NCBI GenBank assembly: GCA_947846985.1
Contig: CANTUZ010000001.1
Coordinates: 3,324,504 to 3,388,503 of the forward strand
From: Fratercula arctica
Lineage: Eukaryota; Chordata; Aves; Charadriiformes; Alcidae
Length of the DNA: 64,000 bases
Reading direction: 5' to 3'
Shown: piece after piece, positions 38,301 to 44,746 of the stretch
How the letters are laid out: each line of letters opens with the position of its first letter
Numbering within the stretch: position 1 is the stretch's first letter
The notes under the pieces: generated by a model
Database searches by the model: none
The model's input: the letters and a program-made list of their open reading frames with translations, nothing else
What the model was told of the DNA's origin: nothing
Program-made: the position numbers and the translations under genes

Positions 38301-39682
38301 AGATGCCCTAAAGCAGGTCACTATTCCTCCCGCCCGACCATACGCATTTAAACACCCTATGGAGGGATTCACCCCGCTTCTCTTTATGCGTATAAAAGGG
38401 GGATGTATGGTCTCAACCAGCTCCCTGCAGTCCAGGGCATGTCCAAAGGGTATCTCTTGACATTTGTGTTGGATGTTTCTCTTTGGAGAGGGTGAATCCC
38501 CATCTGGAAAGTCCTCTTGGCCATGATTGTATGCAGGGCAGTGAAAACACTGGCTCTAACAAGACATCTAACTTGAAGATGTCCAAATTTAAGAGAGCCT
38601 TTATAAAAGGTGGCATGGGGAGACCCTCAAATGACAGTGATTGGCACAGTGGAATGGGAATTAGACATAGCACAGAAGAAGAAATGAAAGAGGAACCTCT
38701 TATCTCCGTTTCCCCACCTAACACCAACTTCTCCACCTCGACACACTACACCCTACACAACAGACTCTTCCTGGCATTGCATTTCATTGTGCCTTTTCTT
38801 TGACAGAAGATGCTTGTCAGAGGCTCGCCCACATCCTCTTATTTATTTTGTGCAGGGCTTCAAACCCAAGGAGAAAAGACAGATCACTCATCGAGGACGT
38901 CAAACCAGATGGGTGTTTGGACGGGCTTGTTTGTTTATTTTGCAGTAAGCAACTAATTGATTGCTTGCTTAAGCAAAGAAAGGAGATAGCGATGTTTTCA
39001 CTTTGTTTGCAGTGACATTACCTCAGAGGAAACTCGATCCGGAGTTGACCACATTCCCTGGTATTTCTTCACCCGCCCACCCCCTGCCTCGTTTTTAACA
39101 CCCTTCACAAAATCCAAAGGTTAAAAGGTCCACAAAAAAACCCATGTTATCTGTCAAGCATCCCCTGCGGTTGGAGATTGGCGGCATTATCTCAGCTGCT
39201 GTCCCTACTGCTCTCAGCTCCTACTCAGCACGACCAGCGGTCCCACCGGGAGTGTTTCCCAGCGTGGCAGGAGCTAACGCTAGAAGTTTCATTAAGTGGC
39301 TCATGCAAGCGTTCAAGTGTGTGCCTTTCCTTTGGTATCAATGAGGAGAAGAAAAAAAAAAAAAAAAAGAGCCTAAATCATGCATATTTTGGAAAGAAGA
39401 TGGAGACATATTGTTAGCACAAGCCCCTAGTACACACACTTGAAATCAATGAATGCCCGGAGAAATGCAGCACTTGCTGCTCTTTAAATGGCTTTACAGC
39501 GTGCTTCAAATAGCAGTTGCAAAAACAGGTACGAGACCAGCAATGCCTACAAAGACTTTAAAAAAAAAAAAAAAAGCAGAGAGATAGCCAGGTACTTACA
39601 TCCATTTTATCCCATAGCAAAGCCCCGTCTGCAGAATGAAAGACAGAAAACCAGCTAAGAAAAATCGCGGACTCGGCTTCAT
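17190..39682 (-). CDS. WNT11: WNT11, secreted Wnt ligand (five coding exons, complete)
   Basis: Secreted, lipid-modified signalling glycoprotein. Family knowledge: WNT11 acts through Frizzled receptors mainly in beta-catenin-independent (planar polarity, convergent extension) signalling. The coding sequence is the join 39682-39600, 30355-30120, 29370-29093, 27650-27358, 17364-17190 on the minus strand: 1065 nt, 354 residues plus stop, the usual length for WNT11. All four introns are GT-AG and the reading frame is intact. Residues 1-24 are a hydrophobic signal peptide. The mature part has 24 cysteines. The motif [10 protein letters not shown] places the palmitoleoylated serine at residue 215. 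The C-terminal cysteine-rich domain (298-354) ends ERYVCK. N-glycosylation sequons are at N40, N90, N300 and N304. Assignment to WNT11 rather than another Wnt rests on the near-identity of exons 3-5 to vertebrate WNT11 as I know it. No frameshift or stop is seen. Confidence 0.97.
18058..18074 (-). repeat. C-run; G-quadruplex potential on the WNT11 sense strand
   Basis: On the plus strand this is C-rich with a single interrupting G. On the minus strand it is a near-continuous G run inside intron 4. Confidence 0.5.
18900..19210. promoter_or_regulatory. Candidate intronic regulatory element with forkhead palindrome
   Basis: Contains the perfect 12-bp palindrome GTAAATATTTAC (18996-19007), two back-to-back forkhead-type cores. 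It is followed by CCTTTGAAAG (TCF/LEF-like TTCAAAG on the other strand), then AT-rich TAAA/ATTA motifs to about 19200. CpG-containing segments alternate with AT-rich ones. This is an inference from motif density; no alignment was made. Confidence 0.35.
21370..21885 (+). mobile_element. Old, highly diverged CR1-type LINE fragment, plus strand
   Basis: Recognisable only in blocks. A region like the CR1 line 'AAATTTGTGGATAACGC...GGGGT' lies at about 21430-21460. The end-of-ORF2 region follows: AGATTAAGAAAAACATAACT, then AAAGCCCTGGAACAGGTTATTTAGGG, and GTAGACAAACATCTTCAG at about 21830-21850. It is much more decayed than the other CR1 copies and predates them. Confidence 0.6.
22410..22682 (-). 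mobile_element. CR1 LINE, 3' fragment, minus strand
   Basis: Starts with the CR1 tail ATAGAATCATAGAATCG and continues through CTAGGTTGGAAGGGACC. It then runs through the ORF2 C-terminal region, read on the minus strand as [20 protein letters not shown] and [19 protein letters not shown]. It is 5'-truncated at about 22682, inside WNT11 intron 4. Confidence 0.92.
27358..27650 (-). CDS. WNT11: WNT11 coding exon 4 (lipid-acceptor serine)
   Basis: Encodes residues 200-297 (two bases of R297), between acceptor TTTTTGCAG and donor GTGAGG. The Wnt core motif [10 protein letters not shown] gives Ser215, the residue that the acyltransferase PORCN modifies with palmitoleate in Wnts and that Frizzled binds. 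The linker toward the C-terminal domain includes [18 protein letters not shown]. Confidence 0.98.
27651..29092 (-). other. WNT11: WNT11 intron 3 (1442 bp)
   Basis: Donor GTAACA at 29092, acceptor TTTTTGCAG ending at 27651. Minus-strand frames at 28391-28758 have no recognised similarity. No repeat is named. Confidence 0.92.
29093..29370 (-). CDS. WNT11: WNT11 coding exon 3
   Basis: Encodes residues 107-199, between acceptor CTCTTCCAG and donor GTAACA. It contains the Wnt signature region [15 protein letters not shown] and the WGGCADN motif (about 155-160). Asn160 is followed by Leu-Asn, so there is no glycosylation sequon there. Human WNT11, as I remember it, has one. The exon joins in phase to exon 4 at Q199/V200. 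Confidence 0.97.
29371..30119 (-). other. WNT11: WNT11 intron 2 (749 bp)
   Basis: Donor GTAAAC at 30119, acceptor CTCTTCCAG ending at 29371. The minus-strand frame 29501-29950 lies wholly inside it and shows no family similarity. Confidence 0.92.
30120..30355 (-). CDS. WNT11: WNT11 coding exon 2
   Basis: Encodes residues 28-107 (first base of G107), starting after acceptor CTCCTCAG and ending at donor GTAAAC. It holds the start of the Wnt N-terminal domain: cysteines in HCKQ, LCRS, TCRK and WNCSS, and sequons N40 (NQT) and N90 (NCS). The conserved Wnt motif MRWNCSS is at about residues 87-93. The intron before it is 9244 bp and the intron after it is 749 bp. Confidence 0.97.
32256..32295. 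repeat. Short strong hairpin in WNT11 intron
   Basis: Arms 32256-32271 (GACTACCATGAGGTCC) and 32280-32295 (GGACCTCGTGGTAGTC) pair over 16 bp with a single G-U type position, around an 8-base loop. The left half also overlaps a smaller inverted pair, GTAGGAC/GTCCTAC. Confidence 0.7.
33458..33560 (-). mobile_element. Possible ancient CR1/L3-like fragment
   Basis: A block reading AGGTCATCTAGTCCATGCCC resembles the 3' terminal block of old CR1/L3 LINEs read on the minus strand. No tail is preserved. Weak evidence. Confidence 0.35.
34100..34350. promoter_or_regulatory. AT-rich candidate element in WNT11 intron
   Basis: Contains TTTAATTATC, CTAATAAATTCATTTG, several AAACATAATTA-type homeodomain cores and a small inverted pair ATTCATT/AATGAAT. 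It follows a T run. Nothing proves function; the evidence is motif density only. Confidence 0.25.
39600..39682 (-). CDS. WNT11: WNT11 coding exon 1 (signal peptide)
   Basis: The ATG is at 39682-39680. The exon encodes residues 1-27, starting [15 protein letters not shown] and ending GIKW, plus two bases of codon 28. It is followed by a consensus donor GTAAGT (39599-39594). The hydrophobic stretch from about residue 7 to 18 is a signal peptide, with cleavage likely near the CYG/IKW junction. The start is chosen because it gives the standard Wnt leader. There is no longer in-frame extension with a credible ATG. Confidence 0.96.
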
Positions 39683-39845
39683 TTTCTCCACCGTCCCCCA
39701 CTTGCCGAAGGAAATCAGCTTCTCCAAAGAAGAAAAAAAAAAAAAACAAAAAAGAAGGAAACAAGAAAAAAAGGAGTTTTCCTAATTTTCTGCGTAACGT
39801 ATTTCCCTGCAGTTTGGGTGTTGCTCCTCCTCAGAGATGAACAAC
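39683..39845 (-). other. WNT11: WNT11 5' UTR part of the first coding exon (proposed)
   Basis: Upstream of the ATG there is an excellent acceptor on the minus strand, a run of C/T ending CTCTCCTTTCAG with the splice at 39846/39845. It would give a 163-nt leader containing a 14-base T run (about 39727-39740 on the plus strand as A). An alternative acceptor closer to the ATG follows that T run (TTCTTTGGAG, near 39722). I infer one of these joins to the non-coding exon at 43.7 kb. cDNA would decide which. Confidence 0.55.
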
Positions 39846-39907
39846 CTGAAAGGAGAGAAAGAAAGAGCAGGAGCTATGGTTAACTCTGAAGTTTAGCGAG
39901 TCCTTGT

Positions 39908-39929
39908 GAGAGAGAGAGAGAGAGAGAGA
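39908..39929. repeat. (GA)11 dinucleotide repeat
   Basis: Eleven uninterrupted GA units, about 60 bp upstream (in gene orientation) of the proposed acceptor of the first coding exon. Confidence 0.95.
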
Positions 39930-42372
39930 ACACTATTATCCAAATTGCAAAGGAGTGGTTTATGAATCACGAAAAAGTTCGGATTATCCCCTCTCAGTCC
40001 CCTCCCTCGCCAAGCCTTGATACAACCTTTCGAGTCAACAGACAGACAAACCGTATGGCTTGAATTACACCCTGAGTTACGGTCTGATTGTGTGTTTCCA
40101 TTTAACCCTGCACATGGCAGGACTTCATTCGCTGCTACACTTCCCCCCACCACCCCCCCCCCCTTCCTCCTCTCCAAAAAGTTTAACTGCTGGGGAAGAA
40201 GGGGAATAAAAAAAAAAAAAAAAAGATAAAACTTTAAAAAAGCCCAGATCTTCAGCTATTCATCTCTCCCTTCCTTCTCTCTGGATTTCGTTTATTTCTT
40301 TCCACCCCTCTCTTTTTCTACAGAAAAGACAAATTATAAAAACTGCATTTCCCCGACTCCACGCAGGTGCCTGTGCCCTGCAGATGTTTCGGTCTGATCT
40401 GTTATAACAAATGCAGGGTGGGGGTTTTTTGTTTTTTTTTTTTTTTTTTCCTCCTCTTTCCCTTCTGCTTTCCTTCTCACCTCATTAACTCTGCCTCTCA
40501 CTTCTTCCAAGTCCTCGGGCACCTGGAGCTCACAGAAAGGGCTGCAACTTCATAAACAGGAAAAAAAAAAAATCACATTTCTGTCTCCGGGGAGCAGACA
40601 GAAGGAGACAAAAGCTCCCAAGGATTCCCCCCTCCCTCTTTTTTTTAGCTTGTTTTTCCCTTCTTCAGCCCAAACAAATAAACAAACCAGGTGCAGGACT
40701 TAAATTCTTAGAGGGGTCCTCTCTGTCTCCAGGGCATGGCTTGCTTATTTTAGCAGCGGTATTAATAGCAGTAAATGGGGTTTCCCTTCGGTTCTTCCCT
40801 TCAGACACCACTCGGGGCTGCTCTTTGTGGTCTTTGCGGTGGTTTCCCACCAGAAAGCCAATAATAAAATAAAAAGGAAAAAAAAAAATAAACAAGAACT
40901 GCCCACCACATTGCACCTCTGAAGTCTCACAGCCCATCGCAAGGCACGGTGGCATCCCTGAGCCGTGATCGTGCATCCATCCCCCCCCGCCCCCAAACAC
41001 CACCCCCTTGAAGGGGTTTGGGATGGGACCGGGAATGGCTGGAGCAGTCGGCATCGCTTCAGGGAACCCCTTACCCCGGAAAAAGCACATCCCACCTGGC
41101 CCCCAGCTCTGGATTTGTCCCAGCTGCAGCTTTCTACCTCCATACCCCCATTTGGGGAGCATTTGGGTCCAGGTTTGTGGGGAGGGTGAAGGAATATATC
41201 TGGGTGTTTTTTTCTATCATCTCCAGTGTATTTTTCTATTCAGGCTGTTTTTTGGCTATTGCAGCCTGGTGTAAAGGGTTACTAGAGAAGTGCTGTTATT
41301 ACAAAGGATTTTAATAACCTCTAGGGGCGAGTTCCCGGCTCCCTTGAAGTCCGAGACAAAACTCTGACTGACTACAAGGGAGGCAGGATTTCACCACCAC
41401 GGGTTGTTTTCCTTTAATGCCCTCTCTGAATTTGGGTTTGATGTGTCCCTTGAAGGCAGCGCTCCCATGAGCGTCCAGGCATACTCCTTCTTTCAGGGTA
41501 TTTCTGTATCTTTTCATCTTTGGAAGCTCTTTGCTTTCCCTCCCTCTCCGCTGGAAACCCTCAACCCTTAATCCTGCCTCATGCCTTTTAGTGTCCATTT
41601 AGATATTTCAGACCCCTTATCTCCCTCCTGGGAATTGCTGAACAGCACAAGAGTTGGGTGTAAAATGTTTCAGATGGTCTAAAACCCTCTCGCTAACCCT
41701 GACCAGCCAACGCCATCCTCTGCTTTGCCCCCTGCCTTGAAAAAGTCACGATTTGGTGGGTTTTCCCCCCACCCCTGCAGGGAGGAATAGAAGTGATCTA
41801 AACCCCCCCATCCCCACCCCAAGAGCTACAAACTTGGCCTGCAATCGCCCCCCTGTTATCTGGGGAGGTAATAACACCTTTTTGCACACAGTCCTGCACA
41901 GGTTACATTTGCAAGAGGAATTTGCAAGGGGAGGGGAGACTCTTTGGGGCAGACGTGATGTTTACAGCTCTGGAGAGCTCTGGGTCACTGATCAAACCAG
42001 CAACAAGTGGCCTGCGGACTCCTAAAAAACGGATCCGTTTTTAACTCAAAGCTCCCCTTTCTCTTCACCCCAAGGCTGTTTACAGCCAGCCCCGCTCTTG
42101 CACGCGGAAAATGCTCCCATCCGACAGCTCCGAGAGTCCGGTCCCAGGGGTGGGAATAGGCAATAGGAACTATATATGAACAGCTGAGTATCCATCTCAC
42201 ATTTTTCCAGCTTTCCCACCCAAGAAGGGGAGACATCCATCTGACCCCGCTGCCAGCCTGCAGCTCTCCCTGGGAGAACAAGTTCCTGTTTTAGGGGTGG
42301 CACGTCCCCAAACGACCCGCAATGAGGATGAGGAGAAAACACAGGGAATGGGGGGTGGTGGGGCTGCTGGCA

Positions 42373-43575
42373 GCCCCCAGGTCTCCCCTCTCCATGCAAC
42401 CTGCCCTCTCCCTTGCAGCTCCCAGGTCTCTCCTCTCCCTTGCAGCCTTCTGCATCTCCCTTCTCCATTGCAGCCCCTGGGTGTCCCCACTACCCTGCAG
42501 CCTCCCGGTCTCCTCTCTCCACTGCAGCCCCCTGCATCTCCCTTCGTGCTTGCAGCCCCGAGTCTCCCCTCTCCCTTGCAGCCCCCAGATCTTAGGTGTC
42601 CCTATGCCCTTCTCCATCCCTCTTCTCCCCTGCAGCCCCCAGATCCCCCCCCGCCCTCACTTCAGCCACCGGGTGTCCAGGCTCCCTTGCAGCTCTTGGG
42701 TCTCCCCTCTCCCCTGCAGCCCCTGGGTCTCATGTCTCTCTACCCTCACTGGGTCTCCTTCTCCCTTGCAGCCCTTGAGTCTCACCTCTCCCTTATGACT
42801 TCCAAGTCCACCCTCTCTCCTGCACCCCAGCGGGTCTCAGGTGTCCGTGCATCCTCCCCTCTCTCCTGCAGCCTCTGAGTCTCTTCTCTCCCTGCATCCC
42901 CCTGGGTCTCCTCTCTCCCTTGCAGCCTCCAAGCCTCTTTTCTCCCTTGCAGCCCCTCCCGGGACTCCCCTCTCCCTGCATCCCCCCCGTTTTCCCCTCT
43001 CCCCAAGTCCCCCCAGGTATTCCCTCTTTCTTGCAGTCTCCAAGCCTCCCCTCTCTCCTGCACCCCACGGGGCCCCAGGTCTCCCTGCATCCTCTCCTCT
43101 CTCCTACATCACCCAGCACTCCCCTCTCCCTTGCAGCCTCCAAGCCTCTTCTCTCCCTTGCAGCCTCCCAGGTCTCCCCACTCCCTACATCCTCCCCCTT
43201 CTCCCCTCTCAGCCTCCAAGCCTTCCCTCTCCCTCCATCTCCCTGGGTCTCCCCTCTCCCTCTCAGCCTTCCAAGTTTCTTCTCTCCCTGCATCTCTCCG
43301 GGACTCCCCTCTCCCTTCCAAGCCTCTTCTCTCCCTGCGCCCCCCTTCGGGTCTCCCTTCTCTCTGCGTTCCCCTGGGTCTTTCCCCTCCCTCGCAGCCT
43401 CCAAGCCTCTTCTCTCCCTTGCAGCCTCCAAGCCCTCTCCTGTCCGTGTATCCCCGCCGGGTCTCCCCTCTCCCTTACAGCCTCCAAGCCCCTTCTCTCT
43501 CTGCACGCCTTCTCCCTTCCCCGGGTCCCCCTTTCTCCCCGCATCCCTCCGGGTCTCCCCTCTCCCCGCAGCCTC
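42373..43575. repeat. C/T-rich minisatellite (~27-bp unit) just downstream of the WNT11 promoter
   Basis: About 1.2 kb of degenerate tandem units around CTCTCCCTTGCAGCC plus a CCAGGTCTCC-like half. Spacing is mostly 26-28 bp, with longer composite units. On the WNT11 sense strand it is G/A-rich with frequent GGG and GGGG. All six frames read through parts of it, giving proline/serine- or glycine/arginine/glutamate-rich open frames up to 318 codons. These are artefacts of the repeat. Confidence 0.9.
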
Positions 43576-43692
43576 CTGCTCTTGGCCACCCCCGTTCGTC
43601 GTTTCGGGGGGCTCCCGCCAGGGCAGTGCCCCCCTCCCGTTGCACCCAGTGTTTGTCGTCCGTCCGCCCCCCCGGTCCCCGTCCGCGCTTAC

Positions 43693-43747
43693 CTCCGCCC
43701 GTGCTGCGCGGGCGCGGCGGGGCTGCGCGGGGGCCGAGGCTGCCTCT
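43693..43747 (-). other. WNT11: Probable non-coding first exon of WNT11
   Basis: A strong donor GGAG|GTAAGC lies at 43693/43692 on the minus strand, about 55 nt downstream of a CA start point (43748-43747). That start point is correctly spaced (about 30 nt) from the TATA box at 43777-43771. The exon is very GC-rich and has no ATG. Splicing to 39845 would make a 3847-bp 5' intron. This is inferred from spacing and splice signals only. The start site and the use of this exon are not proven. Confidence 0.6.
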
Positions 43748-43770
43748 GGCGGGGCGGCCCCGCGGAGCCG

Positions 43771-43777
43771 CCTTATA
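43771..43777 (-). promoter_or_regulatory. TATA box of the proposed WNT11 promoter
   Basis: Reads TATAAGG on the minus strand, within GCATATAAGGCGG. It is flanked by GC-rich DNA and followed about 30 nt later by a CA dinucleotide suited to initiation. Then a first-exon donor is found at 43693. Confidence 0.7.
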
Positions 43778-43791
43778 TGCGGCCCCTTCGG

Positions 43792-43798
43792 CTTTGAT
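43792..43798 (-). promoter_or_regulatory. TCF/LEF-type site
   Basis: Reads ATCAAAG on the minus strand and fits the TCF/LEF core (A/T)(A/T)CAAAG. It sits 14 bp upstream of the TATA box. If functional it would put a Wnt ligand gene under Wnt/beta-catenin input. A 7-bp match alone is weak; its position is what makes it notable. Confidence 0.45.
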
Positions 43799-43806
43799 AT
43801 GCGGCG

Positions 43807-43814
43807 TGATGTCA
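43807..43814 (-). promoter_or_regulatory. CRE/ATF-like site
   Basis: Reads TGACATCA on the minus strand, one base from the palindromic CRE (TGACGTCA), about 30 bp upstream of the TATA box. Candidate site for ATF/CREB/JUN-type bZIP factors. Confidence 0.45.
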
Positions 43815-43820
43815 GCCCGG

Positions 43821-43835
43821 ATTAGCATAACAAAG
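43821..43835 (-). promoter_or_regulatory. SOX:OCT (POU) composite element
   Basis: Reads CTTTGTTATGCTAAT on the minus strand. This is a SOX half (CTTTGTT) joined directly to an octamer variant (ATGCTAAT), the spacing and order of the SOX2:OCT4 composite motif. It differs from CTTTGTTATGCAAAT at one base, and the ATGCTAAT octamer variant is the one known from the FGF4 enhancer. It lies about 45-65 bp upstream of the TATA box. Confidence 0.65.
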
Positions 43836-43975
43836 GGCTCGGCCAGGAGCGCTCCGCGCCCCGCGCATCCCCCCGCGGGCAGGGCCGGGGCTCCGCGCAC
43901 GGTAGAGGCGGGGGAGAGCGGGCCGGGGGTGCCCCCGGGGACGGCAGGGACCCGGCGCCGCGATTGAGAAGGGCG

Positions 43976-44125
43976 TTATTCTAATGAGCGGTTAATGATT
44001 AGCAACAAAAATAGCCAGTTGGTGTTTTCACCGGAAACTTTTAAAGGTTGCCTCTCCGGAGGGTGATTAGCGCCTGCTGGGCCGCGCGACCGGCTTCCCA
44101 ATTAAAGGACAAAGATACTTTTCAT
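43976..44125. promoter_or_regulatory. Homeodomain-rich block just upstream of the WNT11 promoter
   Basis: This is an AT-rich insert in GC-rich surroundings, with TAAT cores at 43982-43985 and 43993-43996 and a reverse core at 43998-44001 (together TAATGATTA). CAATTAAAGGACAAAGAT follows near 44100-44116. The contrast in base composition and the clustered sites suggest a proximal conserved element. This is inference, and conservation was not tested. Confidence 0.4.
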
Positions 44126-44229
44126 CGCACGGGGCTGTCAGGTGGATTTCCTTCTCCTGCGAGGGTAAGAAATCACTGCCCCGCACTCCCGAGGCTGCCC
44201 CACCGGGTCCTGCTCTCAGCCTCTACAGC

Positions 44230-44275
44230 CTCTTTTTTTTTTTTTTCTTTTTCTTTTTTTTTTCTCCCTGATCTG
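44230..44275. repeat. T-rich run
   Basis: Nearly pure T with C interruptions on the plus strand, about 480 bp upstream of the proposed promoter start. Confidence 0.85.
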
Positions 44276-44362
44276 TCTTTAATCAGTGGGAAGTTCAGAT
44301 GTGGAGACAAGATTTTTGCTTGCATGCCAGTATCAGGGATGGAGTCTTGATGGTTGCCTGCT

Positions 44363-44746
44363 AGAAAAAGGGAAAAAAGAAAAAAAAAAAAAAAGAAAAA
44401 TAAAGAAAAAATAGAAAAAGAGAAAGAAGAAGAGAGAAAAAGGGAAAAGAAAAAGGCAAAAGAAAGAGGAAAGCAAAAAAAAGAAGAAAGAGAAAAAAGA
44501 GAAAGATAAGAAAAAGAAAAGGGAAAAAGAAAGAGAAAGAAAAAGAAAAAGAGAAGGGGAAAGAAGAAACAAAAAAGAAAAGGAAAAAAGAAGAAAAAAG
44601 AAAAAGGGAAAAGGAAAGGAAAAGAGAAAATAAAAGGGAAAGAAAAAGGGAAAGGAAAAGGGAAAGAAAAAGAAAGAGGGGGGAAAGGAAAGAAAAAGGG
44701 AAAGGAAAAGGGAAAGACAAGGGAAAAGGAAAAGAAAAAAGAAGGG
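44363..44746. repeat. A/G tract upstream of WNT11 (AAAG/AAAGG type)
   Basis: About 380 bp that is almost entirely purine on the plus strand, of irregular GAAA, AAAAG and AAAGGG units. The phenylalanine/serine-rich minus-strand open frames across it (44333-44720) are artefacts. Confidence 0.92.

Larger units (their letters stand above)
30356..39599 (-). other. WNT11: WNT11 intron between coding exons 1 and 2 (9244 bp)
   Basis: Donor GTAAGT at 39599, acceptor CTCCTCAG ending at 30356. It holds several poly(A) runs on the plus strand (about 30807-30825, 35128-35148, 37404-37420, 39352-39368), a hairpin (32256-32295), an old repeat fragment (33458-33560), and an AT-rich candidate element (34100-34350). 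A small CpG-richer patch lies at about 35300-35560. No coding exon is seen. Confidence 0.9.
39846..43692 (-). other. WNT11: Proposed WNT11 5' intron (3847 bp)
   Basis: Bounded by donor GTAAGC at 43692 and acceptor CTCTCCTTTCAG ending at 39846. It includes an 11-unit GA dinucleotide repeat, a C-run near 40142-40162, T and A runs, and the long C/T-rich minisatellite. Its existence depends on the non-coding first exon being real. Confidence 0.55.
43580..43990. promoter_or_regulatory. WNT11: CpG island at the WNT11 promoter
   Basis: This is a GC-rich, CpG-dense block in an otherwise CpG-poor window. CpGs are frequent from the GCGCGGGCGCGGCGG stretch near 43707 to GGCGCCGCG near 43954. It covers the proposed first exon, the TATA box and the compact set of upstream sites. 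Its 3' side (in gene orientation) runs straight into the C/T-rich minisatellite. Confidence 0.75.

Noticed and set aside
42373..43575. Possible CRISPR-like or regularly spaced array
   Set aside because: Units are directly tandem and degenerate with no unique spacers, in a vertebrate genome.
42297..43967. Long proline/serine-rich plus-strand and glycine/glutamate-rich minus-strand frames (up to 318 codons)
   Set aside because: Three plus frames and several minus frames are open through the same minisatellite. This is a repeat artefact.
44333..44720. Phenylalanine/serine-rich minus-strand frames
   Set aside because: Translation of a purine tract; low complexity.
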